A DNA stretch of 64,000 nt from Apostichopus japonicus (lineage: Eukaryota; Echinodermata; Holothuroidea; Aspidochirotida; Stichopodidae), in the NCBI RefSeq assembly GCF_037975245.1, contig NC_092572.1:7765501-7829500 (forward strand). The letters are read 5' to 3'. The notes under the pieces are model-generated. The model saw only the letters and a program-made list of their open reading frames with translations, was not told the DNA's origin and ran no database searches. The position numbers and the translations under genes are program-made. Of the stretch, positions 44,190 to 56,434 are shown piece by piece; within the stretch, counting starts at the first letter, position 1, and each line of letters opens with the position of its first letter.

Positions 44190-47100
44190 GTGCAATCTAC
44201 CGTTCCGAAATTCAAGGTGCTAATTCAAGGTGATAAGGACACACATATTTTTTGGGATGGTAACGCAGTTAATAAAACAATGAGAGTATCAGAATGTATG
44301 GAACTGGATGTAATGGATTATTCGTTGGAAAGTATTTGTTAATATCAGTTCTGTTCCTTTTCCCATCAGTTTAGTTCGAGGTAAAACAAATAGTTTTGTG
44401 TACAAAGGAGGTTACTTTGTTACTGTAAGATATATTCTCTGTCTTCACGTTTCCTTGTTCATACATGTTGAAGTATATTACATTCCTTTATTGTTATTTT
44501 TTAGTTAAGATTAGGAATATATATCAGAAGATATGCTAAATACAGCAACGCTGTCTAAAAGTGGTCGAAATTCATGTGAAATTCACCCATCTCCGAGTTA
44601 CCGGAAGTTATTCCATATTGCTGCAATGTTACATGGAACACTTAAGTCATACATGCGAGCGGAACAAAGGCTATTAACAACTACATATATCAAGTTCATA
44701 CTTGTCATTTGGTATGACCCCAAGTTGCAGCAACCTGCTTGTATCAAGTTGTATGTACCAGTAAATAACAAATTATCGCATGCGCAATGACATGATCGTT
44801 TAATAAATACGTATTAGATGGAATAATTGTAGTATTTCCTCAATTTAATCAATCAATCAACCAAAACGTCGACTTAGTTAGAACATTTTTTTTAAACAGT
44901 ATATGCAAAAAACAATACTTCTTAAAAAGAAACTGTACAAATCACAATATTGTATTAACTATGAACACATGTTTAACTGCAAACAATTGTCTTGAATACA
45001 AAAGCTTAAACAATTTGACGTATATTTACGAAGCCTATCTTCTTTAACATGTTCTCATACAGAGAGGGAATTAAAATAATGACGCAAATTATGCAATTGT
45101 AATTGAAAGTTTCAAAACCGTTCTCATCACTTTATTAGTCAACTTTTACGTTGAATCGAATTTGCTATATCTATCACTTCTATTTTGATATGTAAAAAAT
45201 TTCTGTTTCACTAGTTTATATATATTTTTTCGGTTGCGAGTGTAGTTTTGCACTTTTCCGTTGTCTGGATAAATGCAAGTTATTTACGATCTGCTAAGTT
45301 TCTAGATGGTATTTTTTATTAGTTTTTTTCTTCTCCAAGTATTGATGCATTTTGCAATAGCTACAGCTGTAGAATTCAACAAGGCAGTAAAAAAAAATGA
45401 GCAAATGAAGATAATATTTTTCCTTGTATTATGTTATCAACTCGATTGATGAATGTTAAATAGGAAATGAAGATTTAATTCATTCGATATTTACAATATT
45501 GATGAAATAAAGTATTTAAACAAACAGTTTTCATTATTCACTATTAATGCGTATCATAAAGCAATCACTGTGGAATTTTTCAAAGTTCACGCACTTGTAT
45601 TCACTAACACAAACTATAACTGTTGTAAGCTGTGGTTTATGGTAGGACTATATTTCAGAAAATATGCTAAACTACCGAAACGCGGTCTAAAAGTGGTCAA
45701 ATTCAGGTGAATTAACCCATCTCCGAGCTACCGGAAGTTATTCCATACTGCTACAATATTACATGGAACACTTATGCCATACAGGCGAGCACAACAAAGG
45801 CTTAAAAAACTAGATATTAATAGTTTATACTTGGTATTTGGTATGAATTCAAGTTGTAGCAATCTGCTTGTATCAAGTCATTTGGACTTGTAAGTATAAA
45901 AGTTAACAAATGCACAAAAAAAACGTATGAGATGGAATAATTGTAGTATTTCCTCAATTTCATCGATTAATAAACAAAAATATCGACTAAGTTAGAACCT
46001 TTGTTTTAACATAATATGCAAAAAACAATAATTCTGAAAAAGAAACTGTACAAATCATAATATTGTATTAACTATGAACACATATTTAACCGCAAACAAT
46101 TGTCTAGCATGCAAAAGCTTAAACCATTTGACGTATATTCACGAAGCCGATCTTCTTGAACATATTCTCTGACAGAGAGGGAAGTAAAACAAGGACGCAA
46201 ATTATGCAATTGTAAATGGACACTTTTAAAAACCGCTCTCGTCCACTTTATTAGTTAACTCTAACGTTGAATCGAAATAGCTATATCTATCACTTTTATT
46301 TTGATCTGTAAAACACTTCTGTTTTATAAATATATATTTATATTTTCTGTTGCGAATGTAGTTTTTCACTTTTCGGTTTGCTGGATAAATTCAAGTTATA
46401 TAAGGTCTGCTAAGTTTCTAGACGGTATTTTGTATTCCTTTTTTTCCTCTCATAATAGTGATGCATATTACAATAGCTACAGCTGTAGAATTGAAAAAGG
46501 CAGTTAGAACACAGTTTAGCAAAATGAAGACAATATTTTACTTTTTATCATGTCATTAACTCGATTGGATGAATGTTAAATAGGAAATGGAGATTAAAGT
46601 TATTCGGTATTTACAACATTGATAGAATAAAATATTAAAAACACACAATTTTCATTATTCACTATATGCGTTGTTTGTTGATACACTGACGGAAATTATT
46701 GAGCAATGAGCAAAGTTTATCGGCCAATATATAGGTTTGGTAATTAACGAGTATTTGTCTTTCACTACAGAATTGTTATGTCATTAATATTCTTTAAATA
46801 TTATTCTATGATGACCCTTTGATAAAATTTTGAAATATAATTTACCCGGCTTTGAAATATATTTATATCTACGTAAAGAATTACCGTTTTTTTTAACAAG
46901 ATGAAAGAGATGATACCGTAATATGCAAATATAAAGACAAAAATTGCCAGGTATTCGACAAGACGCTAAATACAAGTTCAACCATTTCTATTAACGGATT
47001 TAATGTTGTTTGTTCTCTCGTGATTTGGCAAAAGTATTTCATCGGCTTCAACAGAAAAGGAACTAGAGTCACTATACATATAGCCAGGCGTCAATCATGG

Positions 47101-48650
47101 GGGAGGTAGAGGGACACGTGCCTCACTTTTTGAAGGGTCGGGGCATATCAAATGTCCCCCTCTCCCAAGTATAGTCACTGACTCGTGTAGGCGCTAGGAT
47201 TATGAGGCTCATAATGACTTGTGTATCTCATAAACTGATCTGAAATATTGTGCTATGAGATGACTAGTAATTAATGTCTCATTTGCGCACCCCCCCCCCA
47301 CCCCCTCGCAACAGGAGTGATGGACTTTATACCCAATAATGCTCTTCACAAGTACGTGTTACACCATGTTTTCATATTGGAGACTTATGTATAACAAGGT
47401 TTGTTTATTCTTGTGTGCAACCTTAAGAATGTTTCCGACTTTGGTTTAGGTTTCGAGTTTATTACTAATGATGAAAGCCCTTAGTAAAACCCGCATGTTA
47501 TATAGATAATTCTTACTTAATTTAAGTCTAATTTCTTTGTAATATGTGATTATTGTTGAAATATATTATGACTGACATATCAATTTAGGGACCAAACAGA
47601 TGCAAACTTACAGATTTCTGGATGTGAGTCCGCCCCTGGGCCCCCGCCGGGGCTTATCCCCTGTACCACATCAGGTGTCCTAAGTCGGGCCCTGGACCTC
47701 ACTCGATAAAGGCTTTGCACAAAGGCGCTCGCAGACGCCTGCAATGTTATCCATGTTCAGTCATTTATGCACACCTCCTACACTCCTCAATTAGGATTGG
47801 CGCCCCTGCTTATATTAATGAAACCCTTGATGATTTTAATAGCTTACAAGCCATCAGTTAGAATAAGCATAACAAAATCAATGCCGATGGACTTCCTTTT
47901 AACATTTCATATCAGAAGGTTCTCGAAATAATACGACGGATCCACCAACAACATATAAAGTTCATTCAAGTTTGTTTTGTTTTTTGAGTTTTTCTTGTTC
48001 ACATAGTAATCCGAGTCGGTTGACCTAATATGACCTTTGCATAAACATTATGCCTTGTGCTCTCTGCATTGAATCCACATTCGTAAAAGGTAATTCATGA
48101 AACATTCGCTTGTGAGGTCTCCAGGATCGGTTGATTTCAAACAACTGTAGCCACGATTACGAAGACAATACAAACTCCTTTATTTTGGAATTTCGGTTTG
48201 AGTACATTAAATGACACATAAAAGTATGATAACATTTACAAGCCTTTTGGAAAGAATTCCTTTTCCCATTTTCCTTTCTTTGGGTTGAATTTTGGTACGC
48301 TCACGGTAGCAGGCGATGTCTCCTCACAGTTATATACTAAAAACGTAGGTAACAGAGAAGCGGCAAAAGTTAATAACCTGAATGTAACGATTCTTTGCTA
48401 TAAAATATATACTACAAGAAAAAATAACTTAGAGAAGGTCTGTTATTAGTAGCGAATGAACAGGTTCATACATGAAAGCATTTCATCGTGAACCGAAAAC
48501 AAAGTAAATTTAATGGAGAGTTGTGTTAGTACATATTTTGAAAGCTAGTGAGAAACATTTCATAAAAATTGAAAAAAAAGAACCAACTTCCAATGTACAC
48601 ACAATATTGTTTCTTTATCTGGTTATTGTATGTTGTCCAAATATCGTGAT
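44190..48650. other. Convergent intergenic region between Kin2 and NLR2
   Basis: Counterpart of 14090-17620, longer because of the tandem duplication at 44513-46690. GC-rich repeat-like patches recur at 47085-47190 and 47625-47715. A poly(A)-like AATAAA occurs near 44801. No gene recognised. Confidence 0.5.
44513..46690. repeat. Tandem duplication of ~1.1 kb (44513-45640 and 45648-46690)
   Basis: Both halves contain the same ordered blocks (cagaa.atatgctaaa, ctccgag.taccggaagttattcc, ttcattattcacta). The Kin1-NLR1 interval has a single copy at 14403-15530, so the duplication is specific to this unit. Confidence 0.8.
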
Positions 48651-48657
48651 CTGCACA

Positions 48658-48742
48658 TTACTCACTTTTCATGTCCAATCCCTTCAAAGCTGATTCCACT
48701 GTCTGTTTGGATTTTCCTTTTAAGAAAGTATATATAAAGAAA
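48658..48742 (-). CDS. NLR2 exon: rebuilt C-terminal tail
   Basis: The acceptor used in NLR1 is deleted here. An upstream gactttag acceptor gives the right phase and a tail ending KQTVESALKGLDMKSE, TAA at 48658-48660. The first eight codons derive from what is intron in NLR1. Confidence 0.5.
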
Positions 48743-51700
48743 CTAAAGTCATAATTCATCACGACAAAAAAGATAACACTAATCACATTTCACAGATGAT
48801 TTTAACGGGATATTATCAAATATTCTTACTGTAGGATTCCTGGATATTTTCGAGTTGTAAGGCTGGTGATGATTGATACGAATTGGTCTTCGTTGACGTT
48901 CATTTCCAGAAAAATCAGGAATTTTAATGAGGGTAGTGTTACGTCTTTAATGAAGTCAATAGCACACTCTCCTCTAAGTGTCATTCGTCTCGGTTTTACC
49001 TGTTGGAAGAAAAGTAATTATAAAGACGTTAACATTAAGGAATGTCATATATATCCATGTTGAATAACCCAAACAATAACACAAATTCAACAATAACCAT
49101 TTATCGAGGCATATCACATTAATGCGTATTTTTACAAGAAACATAAATGTAGTAAAGCTAACACAAATGACCAATCAAATTACGATACGGTTACGATATA
49201 AAGAACTTACATTTAGAGTAATATGTTAAATGAATAAAATAATTACGATGGGCAATCAGCCGTTTCTTAAAACGAGCTTAGGAATAATTTTTTGACAAGT
49301 TGAACATAAGATTCAAAAATTAAATGAACCACATTTTGTTTTAAAATAAATTTACAGCGTTACCACTACTTACATCGGAGGCATTGCAAGCATCGCAGAA
49401 TTCTGTTAAGGCATATCTGTGGTGTTTCTTGTCAAGATGCTGTATGTTAATGTTCATATAGCCACCCAGTGTACCCCCTTTGTCGTACATGCTGTTTATA
49501 ATTGCCTGCCTCTTCTCGAGATTACTCATTTCATAAATACAGTCGATCAAATTGTTCCACATTTTCTGTTCCTTCAAGAGTGATTTTACTGCTTTATCCA
49601 ATCTAGAATGATTCATGCCGAACATAAACTGCAATAATCTGATCGTTGCATCGTCAGTACTGTTTTTTATAAATTCATCTATCCACGCCCACTCTTTATC
49701 ACTTTCTGGCGCATACTGAGCAGCTAGAAATTCCTGAAAGAATTCATGATAAAACATGATTCCAGCATAGGACGAAAAAGCCAGTTCTTCTAATTGACTT
49801 CCTCCGCTTCCTACTTTCTTTGAATACTTGAGCAAACCTACGGCTAAGGCAAGTTGAGTATCTTTTTTACCAAGTTTATCGTTCCAATACCCGCGTTTAC
49901 CCAGTGAAAGGCTCATTTTATTTTCAAATGCTATTTTACCAAGTCTAGCTTCAAGACTCTTAATATCTTCCTGAATGGATTGGTTTTTAACTTTCTGCAC
50001 GTATCGGGATTCCAAACAGGTAATCACTAATCTTATTATTGTTGTCAGTTTGTTAACATTCACTTCTTTATATTTCCCTGTTGGATCTAACATTCTGCAT
50101 GTAATTATATGAACAATCATAATCAGCAGAAGGGGTGTTTCAGAAAAATTCTGAGAAATTTCGTTTAATTCCATACATTCAGTGACCTTCTTTGAAAGTA
50201 TTTCTAAAGTGTCATAAGCTTCCGGGTTCTGCCCGTCGTTTCGTGGAACAGTGTTATCTTTCTGCTCTGATTCTCCTTGCTTTATCTTGTGATGAGCTGC
50301 GGGAATTAACTTTTTTGTTACATCATCCGACACCTCGTCAGCTTTAGTGTTACTTTCATTTGCTTCACTATTGCCATCTTCTGTAAAAATGTCCTCGTCT
50401 TCTCTTTCTTCGTTTTGAAGTTTTTCCACATCAACAAATTGGCATTGCTCCGTTATGTCTTGTTCTTTCTCTCCCGAGATTTGTTTACTTTCTTCGTTAG
50501 AATCATTTATGTTTTCATCAATCTTTTCCCTATTCATCGGATTTTCATACTTTACATTTTCGGCATTTTTACATCCTCCATCTGTCACCGGCCGGCTGAC
50601 GGTATTTGTCGTCATCTTTGATTCGGGGATCAAGGTTAGTTGGGGTATTGCTTGTGATTTTAAGTAATATTTGCAGGTTTTATAAATATACTCATTGACT
50701 TGAGAATTCCTGAAACCATTCAATTTAACCTTTAAATATGGTAGGGCAAATGAAGCTTGCATGTCATCAACTTCACGAGACGTTATCCAAACCTTGATCT
50801 TATTAAACTTAACAGTGTTTATTTTATTATCGAGTAAATTTCCGACCGTCAGATTAGCATCATTTTCACCCTCCTCTTGAAGGAGATCGACACGTTCTTC
50901 TTTATCGTTAGTAGGATTCTCAGGAGATGTATTGGCACTAATCGTTGACATCGATAGCTCATCAAGCCCATCTAAGAGTACTTGAAACTCAAAATTCATA
51001 AATATTTCAACAATATCGTCTAAGGTCAAGTTGATTCCAACAGGCATCATATTTTTGACAAGTTCGGAAAGTATCATGGAGGGATCAACCTCTTTAAGGT
51101 GAATATATATTAGTATAGTTTTCCTGGTTTTATTCTTTTTGTCAGTTTTCGTTGGTTTCATCTTTGATACCCAATCGCTCACCACGTACTGAGTGTAGGT
51201 TGTCTTCCCGTAACCTAAATCTGCTATAATGAAGACCCGATTATTATCGAAATTAAACTCCGGTGTAGACAGAAAGTCGCTATCTTGATGACTGACGACA
51301 CCGTTGCCGTTAGTAACAGTGCACTGACATGTAGTGTAAAGGGCATGTATCGGTATTGGTTCACCCCATGGTAGCGGCTTGATGAAGCAAAATTTCTCGT
51401 AGTATCTCATTAGCCCCTCCATTAAAGTATTTCTCTTCTCTAAAGAAAACAGTAAAAATATCAATGACTGCCAAGATTGTAAAACGTTATGACATGATGG
51501 AAAGGAATGGTTTTAAAGAGCAAGATATTTATATTTTGAATTAAAACGCTATATGTATGATATATGTATTGATGAATGTAATTCATTTCTTACATATAGA
51601 AATTACCTTCATTTATTTTCGTGTATCTATGAAATTTCCTTTTTGCAATAATACAGCAGCAAACTGGTCTTTCTCCTTTTCCAGTTTTAAAGATCGACTA

Positions 51701-54700
51701 GGATGTTTTTGTTTTTAGCTTATTCACACATGTTACTGAATGTGTACACATTACTTAAGTTGTACCTCATAATGGAGACTTGTGTTTTACTATATCCGTA
51801 AGTTTTTACACCAGTCGCGAAAAATCTTCTTGCTTTGGAATAATAATGTTGAAGATGAAAAATTATATCGTACCTTCGAGAGATTTTTTGTTTGGTTTTT
51901 GTTTGGTCTGCATTTCCTGATATAAGAACAGATATGAAATATATTGAAACAAATTGATAAATGGGACCACATTGTGGAAAAGAATATGAAGGTATAAAAC
52001 TATAACGTCCTTCTTACCGTGTTTTGATCCGAAGTTGTCGTATCTAAATCAACAAGAACAAAAATAATAAAATAATGGTCGGCTCAATTTTTTGTGGTTT
52101 TGATATATCAATGTCCGTCATTAATATACTTAATTATTAAATGCACCTTTGTTAAGTGCGTTGTTTCATATATGATTACATAAAGGGTTTATCAACGGTC
52201 TACCATGCTGCCAACACAGGATAATACATGAACGATGGTATCACGCATGTGATGCACGAGTCTGTAGGTCGTGTGAATCCAGCAATAGCGTTGCACCTTC
52301 GTTCATTCATACAACACACTCCATAAACATACATTTTCAATACAAATATTGCCATTTTTGTAAACTTTAAAGGAAAAATAACCAACAATGTGTCCAAACG
52401 GTACAAAGAAGTTCTCTACATTTATGATAGTTAACAGCCTCAAATCAAATTAGATGCAGAGGTAAAATAACAAGAATAACAGAAATAGGCTATAGTGTAT
52501 GTAGTGCGCTGAACAACACCACGTTATTCAATGAAGTCAGCCTGGATCTGACCCAAGGTGTACTATACATGTAGTTGCCATCACAGCATGATATAATGCT
52601 GTATCAGGACAGGAGTACAGTGCACTAACAAGGTCACAATATCTACGTTCTGAATACACTAAACTGTTTGAACTGGTAGTGGCGGCACGAGAAATCCAAA
52701 GAAAGTGTGGCAAGTTTGGGGATGGACAGTTGGGGGGGGGATATGAAATTAAAAAAGGGTACCTGAATAAAGAGCCAATCACGAGAACATTTAGGGGCTG
52801 GGGCACACGTCTTATACCTACCCAATCCCCCATCCCACGCTTCATCCGTTACGATAATTAAAATTATGAATATTTGCGATTTACAATGACTAGCTGAGCA
52901 ATGTGTCAAGAAGAAAAAGGAGAACAATCTTTAACTTTCTTTATCATTACAATTGTTACATTTACTACCTGCGAGTGCATGACCCTAAGAAGCTACAGCT
53001 CTATTAGATAGTTCTTGTTCGCCCTTGTACTGTAGCGCAAAGCTACGTATGAAAGTATGCTAGACATATTCTACTATTCATGAGATAAATATCATCTGTT
53101 GTAACACCAACTAACATCGTTCATTTCTTCATTGCATAAATTGTGTTGCATGAAAGTTTGCCAGAATATTACCTGTTACATATTTGGGAGTTGCAGCGAT
53201 AATGGTTCCCTATGTTCGTGGTATGGTCGGATTATTTAACGTTACTAGATCAATTCAAAACACCATACTTATCCTTACCTCGTCTGCTGCACAAACGGCA
53301 AGCAATGAGAATGGCGCATATTACAAAAAAGAAGATTATAATTCCAATAACGACGATGAGCCATGCACTCCCTTTAGGGCTACCCGTGGGTTCCACTGAA
53401 GGAGGCTCTTTGCAAGCTTCTGAAATGACATAATTAAGACAACGAAGATTGTACACGTCAGGTTACACAATCTTGCAAGTATAAGGGTTACGGGAGAGGA
53501 ATTAAATAAAGACATATCTGAGAGCTACGCCTTTCCTGTGTTATTGGCCACAATTGCGTTGTTATCATAAACACGCTTTCAAGACCTACTACTTTGTACG
53601 CTGTCGAAATTACAATAACCCAAGGTTCTATAGTTATAGAATAATTTGCTATTTGCAAAGTAGTTAATTTATAGGTTTGAATATCCAAAGAAAAGACCTA
53701 TAATTTTAGTTTTGCTTACGGTATACGTTTTGCTCTAATTGTGGATATATAGTAATACAAAAACGTGGGTTGTATTTTATTACTGGTACAGAAGTCTTCC
53801 TTATCTGTTCCAGTTTATAGCCACTAAATACCATTAAGACATAACTATGCATAAAGCTATGCATTATGTTCATATCCTTTCGTTATGAATGTTCTACAAT
53901 GTCCGTCTGGTATGTTCCAAATGTGTTCGTAATTCAGTTACACTGTACAAAAATAAATCTTAATGAAGTTTTGTAATATACATATCACTTACGTAAACTC
54001 AACGGACAAATTATAAACTGCCAAAGATAAGCATGGGAAATGGTTCAATAAACAGCAATACATTACTAATACCATCACGAATTTGCCAGTCAGTATATAC
54101 CACCATACCTGTATTAATCCTAACAGTGCTGGAGTAAGTATCAAGAAGAGAAGCAAAAGAAAAGTCTGACAAGGAAGCGATGCATCTGAAAATAGCATCT
54201 GCTCCACAATCCGGTGTTGTGTATTCAATGGTTTTCTCAGTGTACCATCTATCATCCATTTCTTTATGAGTTTGCTCTTCTTTAGTGAAGCTCATTCCAA
54301 ACTGGTTAGTCACCACCCAGTCTACGTCCATGATTGGTAGAGAGCCATTCACATAGCATGTCAATGATCCAGAAGTGGTAACGTTCAGTTGACATCCAGT
54401 AAAGGTCGAACCACATGCATCAATCAGTGGGCACGGAGGATCGGGTCGACCTGTCAGGACAAAATGTTAACGATACTTACTCAGTGTTGTTGACTACTGA
54501 AAAGTTGCTTTTCAATTGATACACCAATATATATATATGACTGGATTCGAAATGTTACAACTGCACCGCTAACTAAGTATTAATTTAGAAAAGGTTATGT
54601 TTATTACTGTAAATCAAGCGCCGTGTTTGAGGTATATTGTTCAAAGTTGTCAAAGTAAGCTGTCAGAGTATAGCTGCCTTCGTGTTTTAACTGGCTTTTA

Positions 54701-55470
54701 TTGATTCTAAGAGATCCATTGATGGTTAACTCAAATTCCCCTTTCTGGTATTCGCTGCCACCTGATATGCCATCTACGAGTGATAACAGAGGAGTGGTGC
54801 TCGCTGTTAATCCTGTGTACCAATATAAGTCGTAGTTGGAGCCTAAAACATGGCATGGAAGCTCTAACGACTTTCCCAATTCTGCAAAACACTCGGGCTG
54901 ACACTGAACACTGCTTGCGTCTGTCAAGAAAACATAATATTTGTATTTACCTGTATTTACATATAAACGGATTGAGCTGATAGTTGATATATAGAAGTAG
55001 TTGAAGTAGTTGATGAAGTAGTTGAAATATGTTGACTAGATAGTATCCTATAGAATGCAAAAGACAGTGAAGATTAATTAAACAAACGTTAATCGTTTAA
55101 AACATGGACTTTTTGCGTTTAGCGGTTAATTTGGAAGACGTTTGTTTTCATATTTTGGCATATATCAATGTGAAAATCACATATATCATTCTGACACCTT
55201 CTAGGAGGGGTTGTTCAGACTGGTGATTAATTTTATATTCAGTAGCCTGTTGCCCTTCATTTTGTTCTACTTAAAGTTCGGAAAAAAAATTGGGCCCCTC
55301 TTTGAAATCCTGTGCACGCCACTGATTATAGATCATTCAGCTGCCGTCCTCACTTTGAGATAAATCGTAATTATTACAAACGTAATTTTTAATGTCTTAC
55401 CTCCAACATTCATGAATGACATTAGTAAGACCGCAACGGGAAGAATTTTCTGTTGCATCAAATCCATCAT
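48658..55470 (-). CDS. NLR2: signal peptide-Ig-Ig-TM-NACHT-LRR gene with one frameshift
   Basis: Minus-strand exons: 55470-55401 signal, 54920-54608 Ig1, 54450-54109 Ig2, 53419-53279 TM, 52043-52018, 51916-51874, 51439-49374 NACHT, 48999-48830 LRR-like, 48742-48658 tail (TAA). Splice sites and phases match NLR1, with in-frame length changes in the TM (+3), juxtamembrane (-12) and Lys/Pro (-24) exons. The exception is the Ig1 exon, 313 nt instead of 315: two bases are missing just before its donor, so normal splicing would shift the frame and stop early in Ig2. Skipping Ig1 (phase 1 on both sides) would restore the frame. The NACHT exon is fully open (Walker A GYGKTT, Walker B LLDGLDEL). The gene is either alternatively spliced, recently inactivated, or carries a sequencing error. 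Confidence 0.78.
48830..48999 (-). CDS. NLR2 exon: LRR-like segment
   Basis: 170 nt, phase 0 to 2, as in NLR1; LPSLKFLIFLEMNVNEDQF. Confidence 0.7.
49374..51439 (-). CDS. NLR2 exon: NACHT ATPase and helical region
   Basis: 2066 nt, the same length as in NLR1 and open. The ATPase core and the C-terminal helical part are very similar to NLR1. The hydrophilic insert (roughly 50160-50610) differs at many more residues. Confidence 0.92.
51874..51916 (-). CDS. NLR2 exon: Lys-rich linker
   Basis: 43 nt, atatcag acceptor, gtacg donor, reads EMQTKQKPNKKSLE and enters NACHT in phase 1. Confidence 0.65.
52018..52043 (-). CDS. NLR2 exon: juxtamembrane micro-exon
   Basis: 26 nt between gatttag and gtaagaa; reads DTTTSDQNT, phase 1 to 0. 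Confidence 0.55.
53279..53419 (-). CDS. NLR2 exon: stalk and transmembrane helix
   Basis: 141 nt, phase 1 to 1. Pro-rich stalk then WLIVVIGIIIFFFVICAILI and a basic CSRRG end. Confidence 0.83.
54109..54450 (-). CDS. NLR2 exon: Ig-like domain 2
   Basis: 342 nt as in NLR1, with SLTCYVNG, VDWVV and IFRCIAS. Confidence 0.8.
54608..54920 (-). CDS. NLR2 exon: Ig-like domain 1 (2 nt short)
   Basis: Homologous to 23633-23947. Ends GCG CTT GAT TTA CA before the donor instead of GCG CTT TTA ATT TAC A, leaving in phase 2. The second Ig Cys is missing here too. Confidence 0.78.
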
Positions 55471-55493
55471 GTTCTTGAAATACATTAAGATCA
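55401..55493 (-). CDS. NLR2 exon: signal peptide
   Basis: ATG at 55468-55470, peptide identical to that of NLR0 (211-280), donor ggag/gtaagac. Confidence 0.8.
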
Positions 55494-56341
55494 CTGTGTA
55501 TCTAGAAGATAACAATATATAACGTATTTAGACAATTACAACAAATGTCTCTTCTTATACACATAAACGTTGAACATCTATTCGATATACAAGTAGTCGT
55601 CGGGAAATAAGAACAAGGAATAGGTTCCTGTCCGAATTCTCTGTTTCAAAGTTGTAATGGCTGTTTCAAATGAACTAATGTAATAGGCCGCACGTTTGTG
55701 GGTTATTGCAAAATGGAAAGTAAGTTCCCAATAATAATATTTAGTTCTAAACTCACTAAAAGATTATATCGTAACATGATGATATTCACCAGTTCTAACC
55801 ATATACCTTAACGAGTTAACGAGACTAAACATCGCTTCTTCCTAACAGGACACGGAACAAATACTCTAAATATAGAGTAAGTAAATATTTCATTAAGGAA
55901 AAATCCTAACGTTTTCCATGGAAAATTTGACTAGGAATTAGTTCATGCTATATGCGCCATTGTGTTCTAATGCATATTGCAAACAATATCACAGTCCATG
56001 AGTCCATGTATACACCTGCTAGAAAGGCCTTAATTAAGACAAACCACCGCCGACAAAGTTGACAACCCTCAGAGTATGACCGACCTTCGTGTGTCTGATG
56101 ACGTAAGCCATAATGACGAACATCTAAACAAAGATTCACCTACAGAAAAGGGTACAGGTACTATTGTTACTATATGAATCATTCATTAACCTAATTCCAA
56201 AACTCTTGACAAAGAGCCACTTAATAAATGATTTAACGTCTTTTATTACCTACCTTTTAATGAGTAATCTGCAAAGAAATATCATGTGATACAAATAAGG
56301 GCCTATTTTGAGCTCCATCAATTGTCATGTTTATAAAAACA

Positions 56342-56344
<3 letters not shown>

Positions 56345-56422
<78 letters not shown>
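56345..56422. repeat. (TA)39 microsatellite next to a splice acceptor
   Basis: Expanded version of the tract at 1154-1177, ending 12 bp before the K2-C exon at 56435. Confidence 0.97.
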
Positions 56423-56425
<3 letters not shown>

Positions 56426-56434
56426 CTCTTTCAG

